Shown here piece by piece: positions 18,507 through 28,595 of a stretch of 64,000 nt of DNA. Below the pieces are notes generated by a model. That model saw only the letters and a program-made list of their open reading frames with translations. It ran no database searches and was not told the DNA's origin. The position numbers were made by a program, and so were the translations under genes. Position 1 is the stretch's first letter, and every line of letters begins with the position of its first letter. The stretch is taken from positions 124,001-188,000 of the forward strand of contig CAJQUW010005287.1 of the NCBI GenBank assembly GCA_907163375.1, given 5' to 3'. Source of the stretch: Prostheceraeus crozeri (lineage: Eukaryota; Platyhelminthes; Polycladida; Euryleptidae).

Positions 18507-19797
18507 ATGGCTTCTACTGTTTGTGCTCCCATTCTGCCTGCAAATCCAAAGTCTGGTGACTTTACTTACTTTGTCCGACTGTTCGAAAATTACGTCGAAA
18601 TTGTTGAGGCAAAAGATGCTACAAAATTGCCTTTATTGCTGAATTGCCTTGGTAGAGATGGACTATCCATATACGATGAACTAAAGGATCCTAAATCTAA
18701 GTACGACGATGCGAAAGATCGCCTGCTGGAATATTTCTCCGGTAAAACGTCCATTTTGTTGTGGCGAAAACAATTTTTTGAGGCGCGTCAGGGTTCTCAG
18801 GAATCAGTAACTGACTTTGCATGTCGACTTCGTCGTCTAGTGAAGCATTTTGGTTTCAAGGACGAACAGGAGATGCTGCGCGATGTTTTCACTATTGGAG
18901 TCTACAACGATGCTCTTGGTGAGAAGTTGCTGACTGAGGACGCTTCTATACTAACTTTTGATGCTGCTGTATGTCGAGCCGAAACGGTTGAGCGTGCAAT
19001 GTGCGACCGTGCTAAAGTTCAGTCATCTTCGGATCTAAACCGTGTTAAACCTTCCCAGCAATTCAATCGTCAGAGTAGCAAACCGACTTGGAAGGGTTAT
19101 AGGCCTACTGGTACGTCTACCGCATCGAAAACTGGTAACAACGTGACATCTACGAGTGAGAAAGGAAGGTGCTACAGATGTGGTGACCCCTTCCACATTG
19201 CGAATGACCCCAAGTATCCGGCCAGAAGCATGATCTGCAGCTTTTGTCATGTGCGTGCTCATTTTGCTCGGATGTGTTCAAAGAAGGAGTCGAGTGAATC
19301 TGGTGGAGTTGTTCGAGAAGTTACCGTCGAAAGAAGTGATCCAGTTCTGACCCCAGTGGTGCATCATGTGTATTCCGTTGACGTCGATGAGAAGGATTGC
19401 GTGAGTGTTGCTCTCAATGGTAAATCTACAATGTGTCTTGCTGACACAGGAGCGAAGGCGTGCGTAATTCCTGAACAGTACTTACCGCCTGATGCTGAAG
19501 TGATTCCTACAAGTGTCAAGTTGAGTGCATACGGTGGATTATTTGTGTATTTGTTATCTGTTATATTTTTTATCTGTGTCTTATGGTAAGAAGACCTGTA
19601 AACCGTTGTTTTACGTAGTAAGTGCTGATGAAATTCCTCTTTTGTCACGTGAAACATGCTTCTCTTTGGGTATTTTGAGACCTGGGATAAATGACATTGA
19701 TGTACATGCAAATGCGTTGTCATGTGAAAGTGATATTTTCTCTGAATTTTCTAATTTGTTCTCTGGTGTCGGAAATGTGATCGGTGTTGATTATGAG
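18507..19797 (+). pseudogene. gag and protease region of the LTR retrotransposon
   Basis: Open from ATG 18,507 to 19,589 (360 codons), then protease/linker-like sequence continues to the palindrome insert at 19,798. The first about 160 residues form a helical gag-like capsid region (WRKQFFEARQGSQESVTDF is typical of gypsy gag). Residues about 222-252 carry two zinc-knuckle-like motifs (CYRCGDPFH, CSFCHVRAHFARMC). The aspartic protease site DTGA starts at residue 313. The gag-protease arrangement is usual for the family. The region is interrupted before the reverse transcriptase by the palindrome. Confidence 0.85.
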
Positions 19798-19846
19798 AGT
19801 AGTAAGAAAACGGCGAACACCAGATAGCGCAAGATGGCCGCCATCG

Positions 19847-20060
19847 CTGACGTCCCCCCCCTCTGGAACGGCAGAGTGTCGTGGTCGGCCGCCGTGGTGT
19901 TTCGGGTCTGAGTCCCCCCCCCTCTGGAACGACAGAGGTTGTAGTCTGTCGTGGTGTGCCGACCAGGTGGGTTCACAAACTGTTCGCTGACGTCCCCCCC
20001 CTCTGGAACGATAGAGTGTCGTGGTGGACTTGGGCGACCGCCAGGATTAGTCTTGAGGCT
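19847..20060 (+). repeat. Outer C-homopolymer repeats of the left arm
   Basis: Three units at about 19,851, 19,914 and 19,992 share the core (A)GTCCCCCCCCTCTGGAACG followed by (G/A)(C/T)AGAG, spaced 63-78 bp. The mirrored units lie at about 41,900-42,110 in the right arm. This is a shorter-period version of the tract that heads each 300-bp unit further in. Confidence 0.8.
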
Positions 20061-20389
20061 ATAGTGTGTGATGTTTTTCGTGCAATCTGCTGAATTTTGG
20101 GTTGTAAAATGGGTTGTTTCGAGTGGAAGGAGTGGTCGGATAAGAAAACGGAGGTCGGATTCGTATTCAGCGTGAAATTCTGCATCGGTATGGTGAGTTT
20201 CAAGGCAATCGGTGAGAAAAAATTTTCAACATTTTTCGAAAAGCGACAGAGTTAGAATTTGGGACGTTTTGGTGTGTAGCGCCCAAACGAAGCATCGGAT
20301 GAGAAAACGGAGGTCAGATTGGGATTCAGCGTGAAATTCTGCATCGCTATGGTGAGTTTCAAGTCAATCGGAGAGAAAAAATTTTCGGC

Positions 20390-23300
20390 TGACGTCCCCC
20401 CCCCTCTGGACAGCTTGCTTCGATTTTGGCTTCCAGTGGACGGATTTTGTCGTGCGATAGCTCGTTTGAAAGCTAAGAGTGAGACAAATTCAGTGAAAGA
20501 ATCGGCTTGTTCCTATCTGTCTTCGTTCAAAAGTTAGAGCGGTTACAAGATTTTAGGTCGGAGCTCGCTCACCTGAAAAAATCCTAAGTGTCAAAGTGAC
20601 TTTGTATGGGTAAAATTTTGAAAATTTTCCAAAGTGTGGAATTTCGACCTGGGACCGTCACCAAAACATTTTTCATCAAATTTCACTGACCTCCCCCCCC
20701 CCGACAGCAATCTTCTAACTTTGGTTCTAGTGAACGGATTTTGTTCGTTCGAGTTGCATTCGAAAGAGGAGAAAAAGCTGCTCGACAACATTTTTTGTTG
20801 CGAGTCAATCGGAACAGCCGTTCAAAAGTTAGAGCGGTTACAAGATTTTAGGTCGGAGCTCGCTCACCTGAAAAAATCCTAAGTGTCAGAGTGACTTTGT
20901 ATGGGTAAAATTTTGAAAATTTTCCAAAGTGTGGAATTTCGACCTGGGACCGTCACCAAAATATTTTTCATCAAATTTCACTGACCTCCCCCCCCCTCTG
21001 GACAGCTTGCTTCGATTTTGGCTTCCAGTGGACGGATTTTGTCGTGCGATAGCTCGTTTGAAAGCTAAGAGTGAGACAAATTCAGTGAAAGAATCGGCTT
21101 GTTCCTATCTGTCTTCGTTCAAAAGTTAGAGCGGTTACAAGATTTTAGGTCGGAGCTCGCTCACCTGAAAAAATCCTAAGTGTCAAAGTGACTTTGTATG
21201 GGTAAAATTTTGAAAATTTTCCAAAGTGTGGAATTTCGACCTGGGACCGTCACCAAAACATTTTTCATCAAATTTTGAAATTTCACTGACGTCCCCCCCC
21301 CTCTGGACAGCTAGCTTCGATTTTGGCTTCCAGTGGACGGATTTTGTCGTGCGATAGCTCGTTTGAAAGCTTAGAGTGAGACAAATTCAGTGAAAGAATC
21401 GGCTTGTTCCTATCTGTCTTCGTTCAAAAGTTAGAGCGGTTACAAGATTTTAGGTCGGAGCTCGCTCACCTGAAAAAATCCTAAGTGTCAGAGTGACTTT
21501 GTATCGGTAAAATTTTGAAAATTTTCCAAAGTGTGGAATTTCGACCTGGGACCGTCACCAAAACATTTTTCATCAAATTTCACTGACCTCCCCCCCCCCC
21601 GACAGCAATCTTCTAACTTTGGTTCTAGTGAACGGATTTTGTTCGTTCGAGTTGCATTCGAAAGAGGAGAAAAAGCTGCTCGACAACATTTTTTGTTGCG
21701 AGTCAATCGGAACAGCCGTTCAAAAGTTAGAGCGGTTACAAGATTTTAGGTCGGAGCTCGCTCACCTGAAAAAATCCTAAGTGTCAGAGTGACTTTGTAT
21801 GGGTAAAATTTTGAAAATTTTCCAAAGTGTGGAATTTCGACCTGGGACCGTCACCAAAATATTTTTCATCAAATTTCACTGACCTCCCCCCCTCTGGACA
21901 GCTTGCTTCGATTTTGGCTTCCAGTGGACGGATTTTGTCGTGCGATAGCTCGTTTGAAAGCTAAGAGTGAGACAAATTCAGTGAAAGAATCGGCTTGTTC
22001 CTATCTGTCTTCGTTCAAAAGTTAGAGCGGTTACAAGATTTTAGGTCGGAGCTCGCTCACCTGAAAAAATCCTAAGTGTCAAAGTGACTTTGTATGGGTA
22101 AAATTTTGAAAATTTTCCAAAGTGTGGAATTTCGACCTGGGACCGTCACCAAAACATTTTTCATCAAATTTTGAAATTTCACTGACGTCCCCCCCCCTCT
22201 GGACAGCTTGCTTCGATTTTGGCTTCCAGTGGACGGATTTTGTCGTGCGATAGCTCGTTTGAAAGCTAAGAGTGAGACAAATTCAGTGAAAGAATCGGCT
22301 TGTTCCTATCTGTCTTCGTTCAAAAGTTAGAGCGGTTACAAGATTTTAGGTCGGAGCTCGCTCACCTGAAAAAATCCTAAGTGTCAAAGTGACTTTGTAT
22401 GGGTAAAATTTTGAAAATTTTCCAAAGTGTGGAATTTCGACCTGGGACCGTCACCAAAACATTTTTCATCAAATTTCACTGACCTCCCCCCCCCCCGACA
22501 GCAATCTTCTAACTTTGGTTCTAGTGAACGGATTTTGTTCGTTCGAGTTGCATTCGAAAGAGGAGAAAAAGCTGCTCGACAACATTTTTTGTTGCGAGTC
22601 AATCGGAACAGCCGTTCAAAAGTTAGAGCGGTTACAAGATTTTAGGTCGGAGCTCGCTCACCTGAAAAAATCCTAAGTGTCAGAGTGACTTTGTATGGGT
22701 AAAATTTTGAAAATTTTCCAAAGTGTGGAATTTCGACCTGGGACCGTCACCAAAATATTTTTCATCAAATTTCACTGACCTCCCCCCCCTCTGGACAGCT
22801 TGCTTCGATTTTGGCTTCCAGTGGACGGATTTTGTCGTGCGATAGCTCGTTTGAAAGCTAAGAGTGAGACAAATTCAGTGAAAGAATCGGCTTGTTCCTA
22901 TCTGTCTTCGTTCAAAAGTTAGAGCGGTTACAAGATTTTAGGTCGGAGCTCGCTCACCTGAAAAAATCCTAAGTGTCAAAGTGACTTTGTATGGGTAAAA
23001 TTTTGAAAATTTTCCAAAGTGTGGAATTTCGACCTGGGACCGTCACCAAAACATTTTTCATCAAATTTTGAAATTTCACTGACGTCCCCCCCCTCTGGAC
23101 AGCTTGCTTCGATTTTGGCTTCCAGTGGACGGATTTTGTCGTGCGATAGCTCGTTTGAAAGCTAAAAGTGAGACAAATTCAGTGAAAGAATCGGCTTGTT
23201 CCTATCTGTCTTCGTTCAAAAGTTAGAGCGGTTACAAGATTTTAGGTCGGAGCTCGCTCACCTGAAAAAATCCTAAGTGTCAAAGTGACTTTGTATGGGT

Positions 23301-23900
23301 AAAATTTTGAAAATTTTCCAAAGTGTGGAATTTCGACCTGGGACCGTCACCAAAACATTTTTCATCAAATTTTGAAATTTCACTGACGTCCCCCCCCCTC
23401 TGGACAGCTTGCTTCGATTTTGGCTTCCAGTTGACGGATTTTGTCGTGCGATAGCTCGTTTGAAAGCTAAGAGTGAGACAAATTCAGTGAAAGAATCGGC
23501 TTGTTCCTATCGGTCTTCGTTTAGATGTGAGACGCCATTTAAGATTTTGGGACATTGGCGAAAAACGACAGAGTTAGAATTTGGGACGTTTTGGGCTGTA
23601 GCTTCAAAACGAAGCATCGGATGGGAAAACGGATTTCAGATTTGGAATCAGCGTGAAATTCTCTATCTGTATGGTGAGTTTCAAGTCAATCGGAGAGAAA
23701 AAATTTTCAACATTTTTCGAAAAAACGACAGAGTTAGAATTTGGGACGTTTTGGTGTGTAGCGCCCAAACGAAGCATCGGATGAGAAAACGGAGGCCAGA
23801 TTCGGATTCGGCGTGAAATTCTGCATCGGTATAGTGAGTTTCAAGTCAATCGGAGAGAAAAAATTTTCGCTGACGCCCCCCCCCTCTGGACAGCTTGCAT
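20390..23900 (+). repeat. About 300-bp tandem repeats in an about 898-bp higher-order pattern
   Basis: C-tracts heading each unit occur near 20,394, 20,692, 20,986, 21,291, 21,589, 21,884, 22,188, 22,489, 22,782, 23,084, 23,390 and 23,876. Type B units (CGACAGCAATCTTCTAAC after the tract) occur at 20,692, 21,589 and 22,489. The others are type A (CTCTGGACAGCTTGCTTCG). The pattern B-A-A repeats three times at 897-900 bp. The right arm has only A-type units (near 40,768, 41,265 and 41,556). Short ORFs here are by-products of the repeat. 20,060-20,390 holds related diverged sequence and no gene. Confidence 0.9.
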
Positions 23901-24258
23901 CGATTTTGGCTTCCAGTGGACGGATTTTGTCGTGCGATAGCTCGTTTGAAAGCTAAGAGTGAGACACATTCAGTGAAAGAATCGGCTTGTTCCTATCTGT
24001 CTTCGCTTAGATGTGAGACGCCATTTAAGATTTTGGGACATTGGCGAAAAACGACAGTTAGAATTTTTGCGATGGCTGCCTACTGTAGAGCCAAAACGAA
24101 GCATCGGATGGGAAAACGGAGGCCAGATTCGGATTCAGCGTCAAATTCTACATGGAAATGGTGTATTTCCAGCTCAATCGGAGCACTAGAACCGGAGATA
24201 GACGGGTTTTTTAGTGTTTGGATGATGGGTATTACGTCATCAGCTGATCGCCACACAC

Positions 24259-24293
24259 TATATAAGCTGGGAACCGAGAGAGACTTGTCATTT
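24259..24293 (+). promoter_or_regulatory. Core promoter, TATA box plus initiator
   Basis: TATATAAG (24,259-24,266) is followed by TCATTT (24,288-24,293), which fits the arthropod initiator TCAKTY. The initiator A lies 31 bp from the TATA start, the usual spacing. CAGAGGTAGGTCG near 24,309-24,321 could be a 5' splice site just downstream. The mirrored promoter is at 40,358-40,392. 24,300-24,750 has no ORF I can support. Confidence 0.55.
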
Positions 24294-25780
24294 AGAGGAG
24301 AACGATTGTCAGAGGTAGGTCGTCTCTCTGAGCTCCGATGATAGCTTCGGACATTCCAAATCCCGAGTTTCTGTAAGAAACCGACTTAGAAAATTTCATT
24401 GCTGATATCAGCTAAGGCGTCAGACTTAGAGGTTTGCCAGGAGATGGCCTTCGTCTCCAGGCCATAAAAGACTCCAAAACTTTAAAGGCTTGTAACTTTG
24501 CTTCTACAAGTCCGTTTGACTTGATTCAAAAAAGGTTCGGTCGCTATTGACCTGCCCTAAGTGATAGACTACTTATAAAGTTTCATAAGTAGTGCTAAAA
24601 AGTTGAAAAATTTAAATTCACTAGTTTTGGAGGTTTTCTGGGGTTTTCGACCCTGCTGAAGTCAATGAGAGCATTTTTAATGATGTCTGAGCCAGTCTTC
24701 TCATGCTATAAGCGGCTTTTCACTGAAAGCGAGCAAGACACGGAGAGTTTTGCTGTAATATTCCACTGACAGGGTGTTCCTTCGGGACGGCGGACGATGC
24801 CGTAGTGATAAGTGTGGCAAGGGAATGTGTCATATTTGAGACCGTAACCGCTGGGACAACTCATGTCTCATGTTGGGCATTTGACACAGCTCTCAACGTA
24901 GCACTTTGAACGCCAATCGGTTGAGTCTTAGCTATCTTGTCATGGGTGGCCTCTAAACATCTCCATTGCAAAACGCTGGTGAATCAAGCTCTCTACGGCT
25001 TGCTATCAAGCTGATCAAAGCAATAACTTGGGATGTTTCCTCAAGGTTTTCAAGTATGCTGAGTTCAAATCTGCTATCAGATTTCAAATTTAACTAAGAC
25101 TAAGGCAGCTTTGAGGGGTTAGATCCCAGCTACTGTTCACTACCTTTGACTCGGCGTTGCTGTTACCACTTCGGGGCAGTGACAATGATGTCTTCAGCTG
25201 TAAAGAGCGGGTATCGGGGAAGATCTCTCACTTCCCTAGTGATCAGTACAAGGCCTTCGGGCTGTCGACGGGATCGAGTGCCACTCACTACACTCAAATC
25301 TATCATTCCTCACTAAGTGTAAATTACTGACTATACATTTGTCCTGCTATCAGGTTGTTTTGACTTGCTATCTAGTTGAATAGTCTCTTGCTATCAAGAG
25401 ATTCACTTCTGCTCATAAAGCACATCATCGCTGTAATACCTCCTTTGCTCGAGCGTTCCTTCGGGACGGCGGGTACTGCCGTAGAGGGATTGCGTTGCAC
25501 GGGTTGTTCGTCGTTTGTTAGACCGAAACCTCTGAGCCGTTGCTCATGTTGGGCATTCGACTTCATACTCAACGTGACGTTTTCTCTCGCCAGGTCAGAG
25601 TACTTCAGCCATTCGACAAAGGTTAGTCTTTATGATATGGAGTAGAGTGAAATGTAATTCATTAGATGCCCCTTCAATGATTGCTCCCATGATAAACGTT
25701 GATGAGACAAATGAAATGATTCTCATCTTCCTTTTTCAGTGATTGAAATCTACTAACACACTACCGTATAATCGACCACT

Positions 25781-25897
25781 ATGGGGCAAGACATGATAGA
25801 GCCTCCACGCGCTTTGCCCTGGGCAGTCTTCGGACTGGCGAATACTATCATTAAGTTGAATCTGCTATCAGTCAACTTGAACGTTGCGTCGCATTAG
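25781..25897 (+). CDS. Short ORF, 38 aa, first copy of a duplicated 107-bp segment
   Basis: The ORF starts MGQDMIEPPRALPW. The same nucleotide segment recurs at 26,257-26,363 with only a few changes. This copy lies directly upstream of the TATA box at 25,903, so the segment may act as promoter-proximal DNA or structured RNA rather than as a coding region. The mirrored copy is at 38,754-38,870 on the minus strand. Confidence 0.3.
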   Translation: MGQDMIEPPRALPWAVFGLANTIIKLNLLSVNLNVASH

Positions 25898-25902
25898 AGG
25901 GG

Positions 25903-25936
25903 TATATAAACCACTGCCTCTCATTTCATTTCATTT
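25903..25936 (+). promoter_or_regulatory. Core promoter of the 88-aa ORF
   Basis: TATATAAA (25,903-25,910) is followed by three overlapping TCATTT initiators (25,921, 25,926 and 25,931). The A of the last is 30 bp from the TATA start and nine bases before the ATG at 25,942, so the leader would be very short. Mirrored at 38,715-38,748. Confidence 0.6.
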
Positions 25937-25941
25937 CAATC

Positions 25942-26208
25942 ATGGAGACGCCGAACGCTGCAGTCAACTCTCCTCGCGGACCGCAGTTAAGACCGCGAAA
26001 TTTATTTAATGAATTTGCTAGAATAGAGGAGCAAGACAGAGTTTTTAATAATCTTGCTCGGATTGGCAATCCGATGACAGCAACTGCTGTCAATCCAACG
26101 GAATGGCGCTACATTCCACTTTTCAGCCATGTACCAGTTAGTGTGGAAGTCGACAGTGCTACCAAAGAGAGAGTCAAAGACTCTCTCAGTAGAATTGGTA
26201 GGGTGTAA
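25942..26208 (+). CDS. Hypothetical 88-aa protein of the palindrome arm
   Basis: The ORF starts METPNAAVNSPRGPQLRPR and contains FARIEEQDRVFNNLARIG and VEVDSATKERVKDSL. It is soluble, Arg-rich at the N-terminus, and partly helical. It has its own promoter at 25,903-25,936. GTGTAAG at the end of the frame could be a splice donor, so this may be a first exon rather than the whole gene. An overlapping minus-strand frame (26,109-26,588) is longer, but I see no promoter for it. The mirrored copy is at 38,443-38,709 with identical protein. No family recognised. Confidence 0.5.
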   Translation: METPNAAVNSPRGPQLRPRNLFNEFARIEEQDRVFNNLARIGNPMTATAVNPTEWRYIPLFSHVPVSVEVDSATKERVKDSLSRIGRV

Positions 26209-26256
26209 GATGACGTTACTCCCGAGAACGAACCACCGGCTCTCTTAAGGGCCACC

Positions 26257-26409
26257 ATGGGGCAAGACATGATAGAACCTCCACGCGGTTTGCCCTGGGC
26301 AGTCTTCGGACTGGCGAATACTATCATTAAGTTGAATCTGCTATCAGTCAACTTGAACGTTGCAAATGAAGTTCGGTGTAATACTTCCTTTCGACGGGCG
26401 TTCCTGTAA
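26257..26409 (+). CDS. Short ORF, 50 aa, second copy of the duplicated segment
   Basis: The ATG lies in CCACCATGG, a strong translation-start context that the first copy lacks (CCACTATGG). The peptide begins MGQDMIEPPRGLPW and shares about 34 residues with the ORF at 25,781. It follows the 88-aa ORF by 48 bp and runs into the third 200-bp module. The mirror is at 38,242-38,394 on the minus strand. Function unknown. Confidence 0.35.
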   Translation: MGQDMIEPPRGLPWAVFGLANTIIKLNLLSVNLNVANEVRCNTSFRRAFL

Positions 26410-26609
26410 AGGGCGGCGGTGAAACCCGTAGCTATGTATACCGCAAGGGACATTCGGCAATGGTCAATCTTGTTAAACCTCTCTGCGTCATGTTTGCAAG
26501 TGATTGCCTCTGTCTCAACGTAGTATGCATTCGCGCCAGGGCGACATTTAGCCAACTGTCGAAGGTTGCCTAAAACTATCCATTGCATACATTATGAGAA
26601 CCATGAGTT

Positions 26610-26807
26610 CTACCTGTCTCTATCAATGAGATGAATTGATGAATGGAATGAAATGGGAGGACACTCACGCGCCACACGCAACATAACACACTTCTCTCTT
26701 CCGTAGTCTAACAAGCTCTTTACACATGGATCGCAGTCGATTGCTATCCCTGTATCAGAAGTGTAAGCTATCTTAATTTTATTTAACACTATTTCATCTA
26801 CCATCAT
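26610..26807 (-). CDS. Hypothetical 65-aa protein of the palindrome arm
   Basis: The frame contains KIKIAYTSDTGIAIDCDPC and YGREKCVMLRVARECPP, with four cysteines and ordinary protein-like composition. The mirror at 37,844-38,041 differs at about three residues, one of the few places where the arms differ. It lies downstream of the 49-aa ORF on the same strand. No family recognised. Confidence 0.35.
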   Translation of the reverse strand: MMVDEIVLNKIKIAYTSDTGIAIDCDPCVKSLLDYGREKCVMLRVARECPPISFHSSIHLIDRDR

Positions 26808-27018
26808 CAGCCATATGAAGTGTCATAAGATTTACAAGTTAGACTAAGCGTGCTACTATTTCCAAATGAAAAAGTATACATGGTTAAATCATCCACTGAA
26901 GCCCCATTCAAGTAAGTCAGTATGAAAGCAAAGATAATATGAAATAAAAATTTATTATGGCATGTATTTCAAAAGGTCTTCATCGTCAATATCGTCCCAG
27001 AGTCTGGCTTCACATAGA

Positions 27019-27168
27019 TTACAAAAAACAGTTCACTTGCTTCAATCGTTCTTCTACCGCGAGCCTCACTTTGTCGATATACTCCCACTCCGCTATAGTT
27101 CGTGACTGGGAGTTAGGGGTGTACCATTCCCATAATTGGTGGAGGAATTTGGTGCTGGCGATCTCCAT
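27019..27168 (-). CDS. Hypothetical 49-aa protein of the palindrome arm
   Basis: ATG complementary to 27,166-27,168, stop at 27,019. The peptide contains FLHQLWEWYTPNSQSRTIAE and ends with an amphipathic helix (VRLAVEERLKQVNCFL). Composition is convincingly protein-like for so short a frame. The mirror is at 37,483-37,632. No family recognised. Confidence 0.4.
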   Translation of the reverse strand: MEIASTKFLHQLWEWYTPNSQSRTIAEWEYIDKVRLAVEERLKQVNCFL

Positions 27169-27189
27169 CACTATTCGTGAGTGTCGTTA

Positions 27190-27680
27190 GAAAGTGTATC
27201 ATGGTTTGTAAAAGTTTTACTGCAACACAGGTTGATGTATAGTTAGAAAAGTTTGATCATCAACGTTGTATTCGTAAGTCTAGTCAGAAACTTTATCATG
27301 TTGTACAAAAGTTTTATTGCAACACAGGTTGATGTATAGTTAGAAAGTTTGATCATCAACGTTTTATTTGTAAGTCTAGTCAGAAAGTGCATCATGGTTT
27401 GCAAAGTTAGTGTAGTCAAATAAATTTACTGTGACACCCGTTTGAGAAAGTAAAGTCTGATCATCGAAGTTGTATTCGTGAGTGTCGTTAGAAAGTGTAT
27501 CATTGTTTGTAAAAGTTTTACTGCAACACAGGTTGATGTATAGTTAGAAAAGTTTGATCATGACGTTTTATGAAACACACATGTCATGAAATGTAAGCGT
27601 TAGTGTAGTCAAATAATTTACCGCGACGCACGTTTGTGAAAATAAAGTTTGATCATTGACGTTATATGACTGACCGAACT
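27190..27680 (+). repeat. About 100-bp tandem repeats
   Basis: Units sharing GTTGATGTATAGTTAGAAA followed by GTTTGATCAT occur near 27,230, 27,326 and 27,532, with shorter diverged pieces (GTGTCGTTAGAAAGTGTATC) between. Mirrored at about 37,260-37,450, where fewer units are visible. 27,680-28,300 is AT-rich with scattered GTTAGAAAGTTTTA words and no supported gene. Confidence 0.65.
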
Positions 27681-28307
27681 CATCACAGCACTAGAAAGTT
27701 TTAGAAGGTTTTATTTACTGCACAGTGTAGATTGTCTTGTAACTTACTTTCACAGTGTTAGAAAGTTTTATTGGAGACAGTTGCCAAATGTTTCCCTATT
27801 AGAAATTCAAACTTCATGACTGTTAGATTAGCTTCATCAGGTTTAGTAAAAGCAGTTTTCTACTGCAGTAAGACTGCGAGTTTAGAATGTTATATGAAAA
27901 CAGTGTTCATCACAGCGCTAGAAAGTTTTACTGTGCTGTGTAGATTGTTTCACACAAGGTCTTATAGTCAGCGTTGAATGTTTTATAAAACCAGATGTTG
28001 TCACACACGTTGAGTGTATGAGAGCTAGTTCCATGACATTGAATCGCATGGATTGTAAAGTTCATAATCCAAGGCTAGGCTCCTGTACGGTTGGATTTAG
28101 GGTTTTATATTACATGCGTTAACCGTTCGTGTAGAATATGTGAAGCAGATGTTCGCTTAAATGCAAATGTTGAAATAAGTTTGTAAGAAATCTTTGACAG
28201 GTTGTTGTGAAACGTAGCGAACGTTGAAGAAATGTTTCTGCAGTCACACTCGTTAGCGTGCCAGCTTTACTAAATGTATTCTATTCTCCAATGAGGATTG
28301 TTGTCTA

Positions 28308-28595
28308 ATGAGAATCAAGTCTTCCACAGTGAGAATCATTCCATCGTTGAATCATACAAGTGATGGACGCACATTCTCTCTTTGGGATATCATTTTCAAA
28401 GTGAATGGGCTATATTATGGTCAGCACAAGGATAACAAAATAGCCTCTCTCTCGATATACACTGAATTCATCCTATATATTCCAAAGCCACCCAACGTAG
28501 ATGACATTATTGACTTCCTTAACGGGGGTGGTATGAAGCGCAAGTCGGAGAAGAATGCTACCTCCAAACGCAAGTCAAGGAAAGAGAATTGCTAA
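28308..28595 (+). CDS. Hypothetical 95-aa protein with basic tail
   Basis: The frame contains FSLWDIIFKVNGLYYGQHKD and FILYIPKPPNVDDIIDFLN, and ends in a strongly basic tail (MKRKSEKNATSKRKSRKENC) that would suit nuclear import or nucleic-acid binding. It overlaps the start of the RING-like ORF by 41 bp in another frame. The mirror is at 36,357-36,644 with identical protein. It could be one exon of a longer gene. No family recognised. Confidence 0.5.
   Translation: MRIKSSTVRIIPSLNHTSDGRTFSLWDIIFKVNGLYYGQHKDNKIASLSIYTEFILYIPKPPNVDDIIDFLNGGGMKRKSEKNATSKRKSRKENC

Larger units (their letters stand above)
24996..26354 (+). other. Hairpin family with invariant CTAT loop
   Basis: Hairpins of the form stem-CTAT-stem occur at 24,996-25,013 (CGGCTTG/CAAGCTG, one G-T pair), 25,067-25,084 (AAATCTG/CAGATTT), 25,344-25,355 (CCTG/CAGG), 25,364-25,377 (ACTTG/CTAGT, one mismatch), 25,383-25,404 (AGTCTCTTG/CAAGAGATT), and twice as a longer form (25,853-25,878 and 26,329-26,354), where CTG-CTAT-CAG sits on a 7-bp AAGTTGA/TCAACTT stem after a 2-nt bulge. 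Stems differ but stay paired while the loop is constant, which suggests selected structure in RNA or single-stranded DNA. Confidence 0.65.
24751..26575 (-). repeat. Three diverged copies of an about 200-bp module
   Basis: Copies lie at about 24,751-24,955, 25,431-25,632 and 26,369-26,575. On the + strand each starts near TGTAATA, runs through CGTTCC...GG(A)CGGCGG, and later has TCATGTT then TCAACGT. The first two copies keep a CTTCGG tetraloop hairpin. On the minus strand the second copy reads as an open peptide (TFVEWLKYSDLARENVTL, ending SLDSKRLFN). The third has a related peptide in one frame (TFDSWLNVALARMHTTL), so the module may be duplicated coding exons on the inward strand. Mirrored copies lie at about 38,080-38,280, 39,023-39,222 and 39,700-39,897. 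No known family recognised. Confidence 0.6.

Noticed and set aside
20395-23900. Short ORFs of 66-148 aa across the C-tract repeats
   Set aside because: They repeat with the satellite unit on both strands and carry no domain pattern.
24777-26420. Dicistrovirus-type IRES or twister ribozyme in the 200-bp modules
   Set aside because: I could not match the conserved loops or pairings of either; the partial coding signal on the other strand is an equally good explanation.
26109-26588. 159-aa minus-strand ORF opposite the 88-aa ORF
   Set aside because: It spans a promoter-backed ORF and a repeat module in antisense and has no motif; part of it may be real coding, but I cannot support it.
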